Position numbers and translations under genes: made by a program. The notes under the pieces were generated by a model. The model worked only from the letters and a program-made list of their open reading frames with translations, was not told the DNA's origin and searched no databases. DNA of 64,000 nucleotides from Bostrychus sinensis (Eukaryota; Chordata; Actinopteri; Gobiiformes; Eleotridae), in contig CM036256.1 of NCBI GenBank assembly GCA_020698575.1, positions 3,837,408-3,901,407 of the forward strand, read 5' to 3'. This document shows positions 20,991 through 34,544 of the stretch, one piece after another. The number at the start of each line of letters is the position of its first letter. Within the stretch, counting starts at the first letter, position 1.

Positions 20991-23050
20991 ATTAAAACAA
21001 AAAAACAAAAAACAGGACTAAATCTATTGGACTTTTGTTCGGTTTTACATTTACAGGAAACAGGAAGTCACAGCTGAAGGTCATGTGATCTGTGCCATGT
21101 CAGAATACTGCTGCAGATTAGAACAAAAAGCTAAGGCGTAGTCTTTAAGCCTCCTGCAGCCCTAAGACATTTTTTGATGTTTTGCAGCAGTTTTTTGTGG
21201 ATAACTTTTGCTGTGTTGATTCAAATGGCATAGATTTTGCCTCAGGTGTGTATTTTTGGATGAATTTTCAGATTACTCTTAAAAAGTTGTCAAAAAATAG
21301 TCACACCTTTACCCCTAAGACATTTTTTGTACCACTGACTCCCATTAAAACAACATTTTTATTATAAACTGTCACTGCAATATAATTTCACATTTTTATC
21401 AAGTATTTCATGGATTCATGACAGTGAGGGATTGGAATTTTAGTTTTTATTGTTTTTCACTAGGTGGCGCCATTTCCCCAAATATGTTAGACAGAGGTAT
21501 AAATGTGGAGATGGCCACATTAGTGTTTGTATAAATTTCAGATTCAGATGTTTTTTTTATCCCACCAAGGTGCAATTCATTTGAGCAGCAAGATAAGACA
21601 AACAGACAAAACACTAAACACACAAAAACAATTGAAATTAGTGACTATTAGATCATTTTTTTCTATGGCAGTCTTTATTGGTGCATTTTTTGTGCTTAGA
21701 GCGAAAGGTGAGACTAAAAAGTTAGGGCTGTAGGAGGTTAATGGAGGATTTGCTGTGGCAGGTTTAGGTTTTGAGTCCACGACATGGAACCAAAAACATC
21801 AGACAGAATACACATGGGGTCTTAAAAACTGTTACAGAAGTCTTAATTGTGATTTTATGAAGTGTTCAGTTTTATTTGGTGTTAAAGTTTTGCCCAAAGA
21901 CTGAAAAGGAGCAGCTGGAAGGAACTTTATATTGACAAATTATTGACAAAAAGAACTGAACTAATGAAGAGGCTAGTGAGAAGTGAAGTTTTTGTTGTCT
22001 ATATTTTGTGGCACATTGGTAAATTTAATATATTAATCAAGATTTTCTGCAGTTTTTATGTGTTCATTCAGCTCTGATCTGATTTAGAAAGAAAAAAACT
22101 AATTTAAACTCTTGCATAACCTTTACATTTGAAGATAAATTGAGCCTGGTCCTGTTTGAGTTCCTCCTCCTCCTCCTCCTCATTGTCCCCGATGCATGAA
22201 GACACTGTGAGACATTCGTGCTTTAGACTCATGTAGGAGACGCCGGGACAGGTCAGAGGAGTGTCCCGTGTAACCATCAGCTATTACCACAACTTTACAG
22301 AGGAACCATGACTAACAGCATACAAGAAATACTCTCTCCAGTCATGGATTTGTGTTTTGTGTGAGTGACTCCTGCCTGATGACCTGTACATGACTCAAGT
22401 CCATGGTCCATTAAAGAATCCTCTCTCAAAATGACTCTGTTTCTTCTCTAAACATCCACACACACACATATTATTAATTATTGTCACAAAGAAGTTCATT
22501 TTTTATATCATTTTAAATATAAATGTGAAAACGTACAATTTGAAGCCTGGTCTTTGGATCTGAATTCAAGCCTGAGTGGAGAAAGAACGCCCCCTAGTGG
22601 AGAACAAGTGTTTCTGGAGTGATCGCCTGTCCCACTTCTGGATGTACTGCACAGCCATTTAACCCCTGGGCACCTTACAAATGTACATACACGTTCACTT
22701 ACGGACCCGTCATAAAACAGCTATAAAAATGTCAATTTATTTTTATTTTTTTACTTTTTTCGCATGAAATCCTTTCTACTACTTCAGCCCTAACCATAGA
22801 TATTAAGTTTATTTTCATTTATTAATAATTAATATGTTTTTTTGACCATTTTGTCATCAAAAATCCTGTTATTTTAGATGACAAAAACACAAAATATGCT
22901 CTATTATCCAAAAATGAGTTGCAGAGTGGGTCACTTGGGGTAAAGTTATTAGAGCCTTAGAGTCAATAATTAATAACAACATTGGTTTTGATGCATTTTT
23001 CATTTCATTTAATTTTATTTATTTGTTCTTTACATGGTAATGTAAAAAAA
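20991..23050. other. Intergenic, no clear feature
   Basis: AT-rich with short CTCCTC and CA runs (22160-22182, 22459-22468). Short open frames here lack coding character. Confidence 0.4.
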
Positions 23051-23059
23051 AAAAAAGAA

Positions 23060-23515
23060 AACCTATACATATATGCACATACACACATACACACACACAC
23101 ATACACACACACACACATACACACACACACACATACACACACACATACACACATACATACACACATACATACACACATATATACACACATACACACATAC
23201 ACACACACACACATACACACACACATACACACATACATACACACATACATACACACATACACACATACACACATACACACACACATATACACGTACACAC
23301 ATATACATACACACATACACACATACACACACACATATACACGTACACACATATACATACACACATACACACATACACACACACATATACACGTACACAC
23401 ATATACATACACACATACACACATACACACACACATACACATACACACACACATACACACATACACACATACACACATACATATACACATATATACATAC
23501 ATATACATACATTTA
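23060..23515. repeat. (CA/TACACA)n microsatellite, about 455 bp
   Basis: Mixed ACAC, ATAC and TATACACG units with internal 50-60-bp repetition (CACATATACACGTACACA recurs three times). Read on the minus strand it is (TGTA/TGTG)n placed exactly where the 3' tail of the adjacent LINE would be. Open frames through it are meaningless. Confidence 0.9.
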
Positions 23516-24430
23516 CAGTATATGGAAAAATTCAATCCAATACATTCCATGTAAGAACAGGAGTAGGACGAAGAACAATTCTTATGAAACCTACCTCCTT
23601 CTCATTTCATAATTTAAAGAACATAGCTGGCCCCAAGCACAGAGCGATTATTTAAAGAAATAGTTATCCACACACACAGAAATTCACTCGTTATTTTCAT
23701 TTTTACCATACATCTTTAGTACTTTTTGTTTATACTTAGACTTAAATTGAGAAAGGTTTGAACATTTTTAAGCTCATTTTCCTGAGAATTCCATTGTTTT
23801 ACGCCCACCACAGAAATGCACATTTGTTTGAGTGTGGTTCTGCCAAAAGGATGTTTAAAATCAAATTTTCTTCTACTACTTTCATCATTTACTGTAAAGA
23901 GGTTTTGCAGAGCGGATGGTAAACGGCAATATTTTGCCTTATGCATAATTAGCAGGGTTTGTAAAACAACTAAATCCTTCAGGTTTAAAAGTCCTGACTT
24001 CAGAAACAGTCCACTGTGTGTTCTTTATATAACTCTTATTGCTCTCTTTTGTAACAGGATTAAAGGCATTAAATTGCTGGTGTATGCATTTCCCCACACT
24101 TCCAAACAATAAATTAAATATGGTAAAATGAGTGAACAATATAACATTCTCATCGCCCTATAATTTAACACATACTTAACTTTGCTCAGAACAGCAAGAT
24201 TTCTACAAACTTTCTTTTTAACAAATGCAATCCATCTTAACTTCTCATCTATAAGAATTCCTAAAAATCTAAACTCAGATACTCTTTCAATATCAACTCC
24301 AATTCCCTGTCAATACATTTATGATTTGTAAACACCATAAACTTTGTTTTATTTAAATTTAATGAAAGTTTATATCATTAAACCATTTCTGAAGTAGGAC
24401 CATTTCATGTTCAATACTACCCAATAAGGA
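23516..24430 (-). mobile_element. Decayed LINE, reverse-transcriptase C-terminal part
   Basis: On the minus strand from about 24300 to 24165 the frame reads GVDIERVSEFRFLGILIDEK, then LRWIAFVKKKVCRNLAVL. FLGILIDEKL is the conserved thumb-region signature of LINE reverse transcriptases. Continuing, ILPYLIYCLEVWGNAY follows with frame breaks. The element has stops and shifts and is inactive. Its 3' end abuts the microsatellite at 23060-23515. Confidence 0.75.
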
Positions 24431-24739
24431 TTTTAAGTTTGGTTAATTTTTAGTTTGGTTTAGCGGTCAATCTGACCAAAAAAAATAATTTCCCTTTATT
24501 TTGAAGGTAAAGGCTTACATTTATTAGGTTTTCATAAAAACTATTATAATATGTCAGGATTGCAGGATGTCAAAAATCTGTGGTTATAATGGAAGTCACT
24601 GGGCCCAAACGCGTTGCTATGGTAACGAGTGTTTGTAAAATACATATCTCCTGCTCTATTCACCTTAAAACTGATTTATTGAGGATCAAAAAAGTAAAAA
24701 CAGCAAAAAGTTCGCGTTTGGACCCTGAGGTGCTGTGAG

Positions 24740-25620
24740 GGTCAAGCCTCTGCCCCACTTATTTAGAGAATGTTCCTCTTTTTCATTGGAGCTCAGTGGA
24801 TCTTAAAATGTGAGACTCAAGAAAAGAACAAGGTCAGTATTCCTGTTGTAAAATGTAGGTTAAATATTTGTTTGTCCCATTTTGGTCGGGACAGGCCTCT
24901 CCTGGAGCTGTGAGCTGGTTTTGGTGCTGGATTGTTTTTAAAAAATAAAGACCGAGAGCTTTGATTTTTATTTTTTTTTCTGTTCCACCTTTTTTATTGC
25001 AATGAATAAAGTCTCCTGGGATAAAAACAGCACATCTTATGATTTCTAGGCCCCAATCTGAAGCAACTTGTCTCTCCGTGAGTTAGATTTATATAAAAAC
25101 ATTTATTTCTCGAGTCCGTCCCGCCTTGTCCCATCAAATTGCACAACTTCTCCCACTTTTTGTACGTTTTAAGGTGGTCACATTAAGTGTTACAGAGCAT
25201 AAATTGACACTTTTATAAATTCAAAGGAACACCGTCTGTCCCACTTCAGGTATTTGTCTCACTGTCCCACTTTTTTCAATAATGTCCCACTTTTTCTATT
25301 GGTGCTCAGTGATTTCTACAAAAAGTAATATTGTGTTAGCTTAGTGAAGAAGAACGTTAATGTAAGAGAAGTATTCCTGGGGTAAAATGTAGAATAAATA
25401 TCTTAAATCTCGTTGAGTTGTTGTGTTGCTTTTTGGGATTTTTGGGATAAAAACAACACATCAAACAATTCCTAAGCCCCAAACTTAGCAGCTCAGTATC
25501 AAAGCTTTTATTTCTCAGGGCGTCCCTCATTGTCCCATCACATCACACAACTGTGGTCCCACGTTTTCTACTTTCTGAGGCGGTGACCTCAACACAGGGG
25601 ATGTAAGTGAGGACACAGGG
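24740..25620. repeat. Diverged local tandem duplication
   Basis: Two units (about 24750-25200 and 25240-25600) share, in order, CCCACTTTTT, TTGGAGCTCAGTG / TTGGTGCTCAGTG, TATTCCTG-GTAAAATGTAG, GGGATAAAAACA-CACATC, TAGGCCCC / TAAGCCCC, TTTATTTCTC and TGTCCCATCA. No coding potential is seen. Confidence 0.55.
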
Positions 25621-25654
25621 GTCCACTTGAGTTCTAACACCTGACATTTACATA

Positions 25655-28600
25655 CAAACTAAACCTGGACTAAACCAGGACTAAACCAGGACTAAACCAG
25701 GACTAAACCAGGTCTTAAACAGGACTAAACCAGGACTAAACCAGGACTAAACCAGGTCTAAACCAGGACTAAACCAGGACTAAACCAGGACTAAACCAGG
25801 ACTAAATCAGGACTAAACAAGATCTAAACCAGGACTAAACCAGGACTAAACCAGGACTAAACCAGGTCTTAAACAGGACTAAACCAGGACTAAACCAGGA
25901 CTAAACCAGGTCTAAACCAGGACTAAACCAGGACTAAACCAGGACTAAACCAGGACTAAACCAGGACTAAACCAGGACTAAACAAGATCTAAACCAGGAC
26001 TAAACCAGGACTAAACCAGGACTAAACCAGGACTAAACCAGGACTAAACAAGGTCTAAACCAGGACTAAACCAGGACTAAACCAGGACTAAACCAGGACT
26101 AAACCAGGACTAAACAAGGTCTAAACCAGGACTAAACCAGGACTAAACCAGGTCTAAACCAGAACAAAACCAGGACTAAACAAGGTCTAAACCAGGACTA
26201 AACCAGGACTAAACCAGGTCTTAATCAGGACTAAACCAGGACTAAACCAGGACTAAACCAGGACTAAACCAGGACTAAACAAGGACTAAACCAGGTCTAA
26301 AACAGGACTAAACCAGGACTAAACCAGGAATAATCTAGGACTAAACCAGGCCTAAAACAGGACTAAACCAGGACTAAACCAGGACTAAACCAGGACTAAA
26401 CCAGGACTAAACAAGGACTAAACCAGGTCTAAAACAGGACTAAACCAGGACTAAACCAGGAATAATCTAGGACTAAACCAGGCCTAAAACAGGACTAAAC
26501 CAGGACTAAACCAGGACTAAACCAGGTCTAAAACAGGACTAAACCAGGACTAAACCAGGATTAAACCAGGTCTAAACCAGGTCTAAAACAGGACTAAACC
26601 AGGCCTAAAACAGGACTAAACCAGGACTAAACCAGGACTAAACCAGGACTAAACCAGGTCTAAAACAGGACTAAACCAGGACTAAACCAGGACTAAACCA
26701 GGTCTAAAACAGGACTAAACCAGGCCAAAAACAGGACTAAAACCAGGCCTAAAACAGGACTAAAACAGGACTAAAACAGGACTAAACCAGGACTAAACCA
26801 GGACTAAACCAGGTCTAAAACAGGACTAAACCAGGACTAAACCAGGACTAAAACAGGACTAAACCAGGACTAAACCAGGACTAAACCAGGACTAAACCAG
26901 GCCTAAAACAGGACTAAAACCAGGCCTAAAACAGGCCTAAAACAGGACTAAAACAGGACTAAACCAGGACTAAAACAGGACTAAACCAGGACTAAACCAG
27001 GCCTAAAACAGGACTAAACCAGGACTAAACCAGGCCTAAAACAGGACTAAACCAGGACTAAACCAGGACTAAACCAGGACTAAACCAGGTCTAAAACAGG
27101 ACTAAACCAGGACTAAACCAGGACTAAACCAGGTCTAAAACAGGACTAAACCAGGCCTAAAACAGGACTAAAACCAGGCCTAAAACAGGACTAAAACAGG
27201 ACTAAACCAGGACTAAACCAGGACTAAACCAGGCCTAAAACAGGACTAAACCAGGACTAAAACAGGACTAAACCAGGACTAAATCAGGCCTAAAACAGGA
27301 CTAAACCAGGACTAAACCAGGCCTAAAACAGGACTAAACCAGGACTAAAACAGGACTAAACCAGGACTAAACCAGGCCTAAAACAGGACTAAACCAGGAC
27401 TAAACCAGGTCTAAACCAGGACTAAACCAGGTCTAAACCAGGTCTAAAACAGGACTAAACCAGGACTAAACCAGGTCTAAAACAGGACTAAACCAGGCCT
27501 AAAACAGGACTAAAACCAGGCCTAAAACAGGACTAAAACAGGACTAAACCAGGACTAAACCAGGACTAAACCAGGCCTAAAACAGGACTAAACCAGGACT
27601 AAAACAGGACTAAACCAGGACTAAATCAGGCCTAAAACAGGACTAAACCAGGACTAAACCAGGCCTAAAACAGGACTAAACCAGGACTAAAACAGGACTA
27701 AACCAGGACTAAACCAGGCCTAAAACAGGACTAAACCAGGACTAAACCAGGTCTAAACCAGGACTAAACCAGGTCTAAACCAGGTCTAAAACAGGAATAA
27801 ACCAGGCCTAAAACAGGACTAAACCAGGACTAAACCAGGACTAAACCAGGACTAAACCAGGTCTAAAACAGGACTAAACCAGGTCTAAACCAGGACTAAA
27901 CCAGGTCTAAAACAGGACTAAACCAGGACTAAACCAGGACTAAACCAGGTCTAAAACAGGACTAAACCAGGACTAAACCAGGACTAAACCAGGTCTAAAA
28001 CCGGACTAAACCAGGACTAAACCAGGACTAAACCAGGAATAAACCAGGCCTAAAACAGGACTAAACCAGGACTAAACCAGGACTAAACCAGGACTAAACC
28101 AGGTCTAAACCAGGTCTAAACCAGGACTAAACCAGGTCTAAACCAGGTCTAAAACAGGAATAAACCACGCCTAAAACAGGACTAAACCAGGACTAAACCA
28201 GGACTAAACCAGGTCTAAAACAGGACTAAACCAGGACTAAACCAGGACTAAACCAGGACTAAACCAGGTCTAAACCAGGACTAAACCAGGTCTAAACCAG
28301 GACTAAACCAGGTCTAAACCAGGACTAAACTAGATCCAAACCAGGACTAAACCAGGACTAAACCAGGAATAAACCAGGACTAAACAAGATCTAAACCAGG
28401 ACTAAACCAGGACTAAACCAGGACTAAACCAGGACTAAACCAGGACTAAACAAGGTCTAAACCAGGACTAAACCAGGACTAAACCAGGACTAAACCAGGA
28501 CTAAACCAGGACTAAACAAGGTCTAAACCAGGACTAAACCAGGACTAAACCAGGTCTTAATCAGGACTAAACCAGGACTAAACCAGGACTAAACCAGGAC

Positions 28601-31600
28601 TAAACCAGGACTAAACCAGGTCTAAACCAGGACTAAACCAGGACTAAACCAGGACTAAACCAGGACTAAACCAGGACTAAACAAGGTCTAAACCAGGACT
28701 AAACCAGGACTAAACCAGGTCTAAACCAGAACAAAACCAGGACTAAACAAGGTCTAAACCAGGACTAAACCAGGACTAAACCAGGTCTTAATCAGGACTA
28801 AACCAGGACTAAACCAGGACTAAACCAGGACTAAACCAGGACTAAACAAGGACTAAACCAGGTCTAAAACAGGACTAAACCAGGACTAAACCAGGAATAA
28901 TCTAGGACTAAACCAGGCCTAAAACAGGACTAAACCAGGACTAAACCAGGACTAAACCAGGACTAAACCAGGACTAAACCAGGACTAAACAAGGACTAAA
29001 CCAGGTCTAAAACAGGACTAAACCAGGACTAAACCAGGAATAATCTAGGACTAAACCAGGCCTAAAACAGGACTAAACCAGGACTAAACCAGGACTAAAC
29101 CAGGTCTAAAACAGGACTAAACCAGGACTAAACCAGGATTAAACCAGGTCTAAACCAGGTCTAAAACAGGACTAAACCAGGCCTAAAACAGGACTAAACC
29201 AGGACTAAACCAGGACTAAACCAGGACTAAACCAGGTCTAAAACAGGACTAAACCAGGACTAAACCAGGACTAAACCAGGTCTAAAACAGGACTAAACCA
29301 GGCCAAAAACAGGACTAAAACCAGGCCTAAAACAGGACTAAAACAGGACTAAAACAGGACTAAACCAGGACTAAACCAGGAATAATCTAGGACTAAACCA
29401 GGCCTAAAACAGGACTAAACCAGGACTAAACCAGGACTAAACCAGGTCTAAAACAGGACTAAACCAGGACTAAACCAGGATTAAACCAGGTCTAAACCAG
29501 GTCTAAAACAGGACTAAACCAGGCCTAAAACAGGACTAAACCAGGACTAAACCAGGACTAAACCAGGACTAAACCAGGTCTAAAACAGGACTAAACCAGG
29601 ACTAAACCAGGACTAAACCAGGTCTAAAACAGGACTAAACCAGGCCAAAAACAGGACTAAAACCAGGCCTAAAACAGGACTAAAACAGGACTAAAACAGG
29701 ACTAAACCAGGACTAAACCAGGACTAAACCAGGTCTAAAACAGGACTAAACCAGGACTAAACCAGGACTAAAACAGGACTAAACCAGGACTAAACCAGGA
29801 CTAAACCAGGACTAAACCAGGCCTAAAACAGGACTAAAACCAGGCCTAAAACAGGCCTAAAACAGGACTAAAACAGGACTAAACCAGGACTAAAACAGGA
29901 CTAAACCAGGACTAAACCAGGCCTAAAACAGGACTAAACCAGGACTAAACCAGGCCTAAAACAGGACTAAACCAGGACTAAACCAGGACTAAACCAGGAC
30001 TAAACCAGGTCTAAAACAGGACTAAACCAGGACTAAACCAGGACTAAACCAGGTCTAAAACAGGACTAAACCAGGCCTAAAACAGGACTAAAACCAGGCC
30101 TAAAACAGGACTAAAACAGGACTAAACCAGGACTAAACCAGGACTAAACCAGGCCTAAAACAGGACTAAACCAGGACTAAAACAGGACTAAACCAGGACT
30201 AAATCAGGCCTAAAACAGGACTAAACCAGGACTAAACCAGGCCTAAAACAGGACTAAACCAGGACTAAAACAGGACTAAACCAGGACTAAACCAGGCCTA
30301 AAACAGGACTAAACCAGGACTAAACCAGGTCTAAACCAGGACTAAACCAGGTCTAAACCAGGTCTAAAACAGGACTAAACCAGGACTAAACCAGGTCTAA
30401 AACAGGACTAAACCAGGCCTAAAACAGGACTAAAACCAGGCCTAAAACAGGACTAAAACAGGACTAAACCAGGACTAAACCAGGACTAAACCAGGCCTAA
30501 AACAGGACTAAACCAGGACTAAAACAGGACTAAACCAGGACTAAATCAGGCCTAAAACAGGACTAAACCAGGACTAAACCAGGCCTAAAACAGGACTAAA
30601 CCAGGACTAAAACAGGACTAAACCAGGACTAAACCAGGCCTAAAACAGGACTAAACCAGGACTAAACCAGGTCTAAACCAGGACTAAACCAGGTCTAAAC
30701 CAGGTCTAAAACAGGAATAAACCAGGCCTAAAACAGGACTAAACCAGGACTAAACCAGGACTAAACCAGGACTAAACCAGGTCTAAAACAGGACTAAACC
30801 AGGTCTAAACCAGGACTAAACCAGGTCTAAAACAGGACTAAACCAGGACTAAACCAGGACTAAACCAGGTCTAAAACAGGACTAAACCAGGACTAAACCA
30901 GGACTAAACCAGGTCTAAAACCGGACTAAACCAGGACTAAACCAGGACTAAACCAGGAATAAACCAGGCCTAAAACAGGACTAAACCAGGACTAAACCAG
31001 GACTAAACCAGGACTAAACCAGGTCTAAACCAGGTCTAAACCAGGACTAAACCAGGTCTAAACCAGGTCTAAAACAGGAATAAACCACGCCTAAAACAGG
31101 ACTAAACCAGGACTAAACCAGGACTAAACCAGGTCTAAAACAGGACTAAACCAGGACTAAACCAGGACTAAACCAGGACTAAACCAGGTCTAAACCAGGA
31201 CTAAACCAGGTCTAAACCAGGACTAAACCAGGTCTAAACCAGGACTAAACTAGATCCAAACCAGGACTAAACCAGGACTAAACCAGGAATAAACCAGGAC
31301 TAAACAAGATCTAAACCAGGACTAAACCAGGACTAAACCAGGACTAAACCAGGACTAAACCAGGACTAAACAAGGTCTAAACCAGGACTAAACCAGGACT
31401 AAACCAGGACTAAACCAGGACTAAACCAGGACTAAACAAGGTCTAAACCAGGACTAAACCAGGACTAAACCAGGTCTTAATCAGGACTAAACCAGGACTA
31501 AACCAGGACTAAACCAGGACTAAACCAGGACTAAACCAGGTCTAAACCAGGACTAAACCAGGACTAAACCAGGACTAAACCAGGACTAAACCAGGACTAA

Positions 31601-33925
31601 ACAAGGTCTAAACCAGGACTAAACCAGGACTAAACCAGGTCTAAACCAGAACAAAACCAGGACTAAACAAGGTCTAAACCAGGACTAAACCAGGACTAAA
31701 CCAGGTCTTAATCAGGACTAAACCAGGACTAAACCAGGACTAAACCAGGACTAAACCAGGACTAAACAAGGACTAAACCAGGTCTAAAACAGGACTAAAC
31801 CAGGACTAAACCAGGAATAATCTAGGACTAAACCAGGCCTAAAACAGGACTAAACCAGGACTAAACCAGGACTAAACCAGGACTAAACCAGGACTAAACC
31901 AGGACTAAACAAGGACTAAACCAGGTCTAAAACAGGACTAAACCAGGACTAAACCAGGAATAATCTAGGACTAAACCAGGCCTAAAACAGGACTAAACCA
32001 GGACTAAACCAGGACTAAACCAGGTCTAAAACAGGACTAAACCAGGACTAAACCAGGATTAAACCAGGTCTAAACCAGGTCTAAAACAGGACTAAACCAG
32101 GCCTAAAACAGGACTAAACCAGGACTAAACCAGGACTAAACCAGGACTAAACCAGGTCTAAAACAGGACTAAACCAGGACTAAACCAGGACTAAACCAGG
32201 TCTAAAACAGGACTAAACCAGGCCAAAAACAGGACTAAAACCAGGCCTAAAACAGGACTAAAACAGGACTAAAACAGGACTAAACCAGGACTAAACCAGG
32301 ACTAAACCAGGTCTAAAACAGGACTAAACCAGGACTAAACCAGGACTAAAACAGGACTAAACCAGGACTAAACCAGGACTAAACCAGGACTAAACCAGGC
32401 CTAAAACAGGACTAAAACCAGGCCTAAAACAGGCCTAAAACAGGACTAAAACAGGACTAAACCAGGACTAAAACAGGACTAAACCAGGACTAAACCAGGC
32501 CTAAAACAGGACTAAACCAGGACTAAACCAGGCCTAAAACAGGACTAAACCAGGACTAAACCAGGACTAAACCAGGACTAAACCAGGTCTAAAACAGGAC
32601 TAAACCAGGACTAAACCAGGACTAAACCAGGTCTAAAACAGGACTAAACCAGGCCTAAAACAGGACTAAAACCAGGCCTAAAACAGGACTAAAACAGGAC
32701 TAAACCAGGACTAAACCAGGACTAAACCAGGCCTAAAACAGGACTAAACCAGGACTAAAACAGGACTAAACCAGGACTAAATCAGGCCTAAAACAGGACT
32801 AAACCAGGACTAAACCAGGCCTAAAACAGGACTAAACCAGGACTAAAACAGGACTAAACCAGGACTAAACCAGGCCTAAAACAGGACTAAACCAGGACTA
32901 AACCAGGTCTAAACCAGGACTAAACCAGGTCTAAACCAGGTCTAAAACAGGACTAAACCAGGACTAAACCAGGTCTAAAACAGGACTAAACCAGGCCTAA
33001 AACAGGACTAAAACCAGGCCTAAAACAGGACTAAAACAGGACTAAACCAGGACTAAACCAGGACTAAACCAGGCCTAAAACAGGACTAAACCAGGACTAA
33101 AACAGGACTAAACCAGGACTAAATCAGGCCTAAAACAGGACTAAACCAGGACTAAACCAGGCCTAAAACAGGACTAAACCAGGACTAAAACAGGACTAAA
33201 CCAGGACTAAACCAGGCCTAAAACAGGACTAAACCAGGACTAAACCAGGTCTAAACCAGGACTAAACCAGGTCTAAACCAGGTCTAAAACAGGAATAAAC
33301 CAGGCCTAAAACAGGACTAAACCAGGACTAAACCAGGACTAAACCAGGACTAAACCAGGTCTAAAACAGGACTAAACCAGGTCTAAACCAGGACTAAACC
33401 AGGTCTAAAACAGGACTAAACCAGGACTAAACCAGGACTAAACCAGGTCTAAAACAGGACTAAACCAGGACTAAACCAGGACTAAACCAGGTCTAAAACC
33501 GGACTAAACCAGGACTAAACCAGGACTAAACCAGGAATAAACCAGGCCTAAAACAGGACTAAACCAGGACTAAACCAGGACTAAACCAGGACTAAACCAG
33601 GTCTAAACCAGGTCTAAACCAGGACTAAACCAGGTCTAAACCAGGTCTAAAACAGGAATAAACCACGCCTAAAACAGGACTAAACCAGGACTAAACCAGG
33701 ACTAAACCAGGTCTAAAACAGGACTAAACCAGGACTAAACCAGGACTAAACCAGGACTAAACCAGGACTAAACCAGGACTAAACCAGGAATAAACCAGGC
33801 CTAAAACAGGACTAAACCAGGTCTAAAACAGGACTAAACCAGAACTAAAACAGGACTAAACCAGGACTAAACCAGGACTAAACCAGGACTAAACTGGTCT
33901 AAAACAGGACTAAACCAGGACTGAT
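25655..33925 (+). repeat. Giant 11-bp minisatellite array, about 750 copies
   Basis: The unit is AGGACTAAACC with variants AGGTCTAAACC, AGGCCTAAAAC and AAGGTCTAAACC. The rare variant AGAACAAAACC occurs at about 26161, 28728 and 31648; the variants CTAGATCCAAACC (28327, 31244), CCACGCCTAAAAC (28166, 31084, 33663) and AAACCGGAC (28002, 30923, 33500) keep the same order. The array is therefore a higher-order repeat of about 2.57-2.92 kb in three rounds. It ends directly at the 3' flank of the F3 terminal-exon copy at 34342. Confidence 0.95.
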
Positions 33926-33962
33926 AATTACGTACAGAATGCACACTTTTCTACAAAAATCT

Positions 33963-33968
33963 TTTATT
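33963..33968 (-). terminator. Poly(A) signal of f3 terminal exon copy 1
   Basis: AATAAA on the minus strand, about 375 nt after the stop codon. Confidence 0.7.
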
Positions 33969-34341
33969 CCAACATTTCAGACATGACACATTTAAAAATC
34001 CAGCAATTCAGTCATATTTCTGGCACTTATTTACAACATATAGTAGGATTTTGATCTAATAATAATAAACTAATACTAAGGAAGAATAAAAAAACTACAG
34101 ATACAAACTAAAAAATATAAAATTATTCTTAAACCATGAATATAGAAGTGCTGTGTGACTATAGAGCTAGTGGTTTCTGTTTCATCACAGTTAAACGACG
34201 CTGGACGCTCGCCCGCAAGTCCACGATTAAAAATACTACAGTGCAAAAGTCCCGCTTCTCACAGTACTACGCAGTAACAGTACTACGCAGTAACAGTACT
34301 ACGCAGTAACATACTACGCAGTAACAGTACTACAGAGACGA

Positions 34342-34484
34342 CTACACCACAGTGGTCTGGGTGGTCTGCAGGTTCTTGCTCCTCCGTCGACAGCATTTGC
34401 AGTAGATGACCAGGACGGTGACCAGGATGATGAGGAGCACCAGAGGGATGAAGATGGCCTGGAAAACCATCCCCAGATCCACCT
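34342..34484 (-). CDS. f3: f3 terminal exon, copy 1 (most distal)
   Basis: Coding part identical to the other copies, AATAAA at 33963-33968, then the giant minisatellite. It resembles copy 4 in the UTR run ACAAAAATCTTTT and in the GCCTAAAACTGGACTAAAAC minisatellite variant. It may be the ancestral last exon or a redundant copy. Confidence 0.85.
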
Positions 34485-34544
34485 CTGGGACGGAGAGAAG
34501 GGCCAGAGGTTAGGACGGGGTTTAAACAGGAGAAACTGAGCCTA

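Noticed and set aside
22982..23612. Several 150-190-codon open frames of His/Thr or Cys/Val repeats
   Set aside because: They run through a CA/TA microsatellite in every frame; not protein.
25655..33925. Telomeric or interstitial telomere array (CTAAACC looks like CCCTAAA)
   Set aside because: The unit is 11 bp, AGGACTAAACC, and lacks TTAGGG or TTTAGGG runs; it is a minisatellite.
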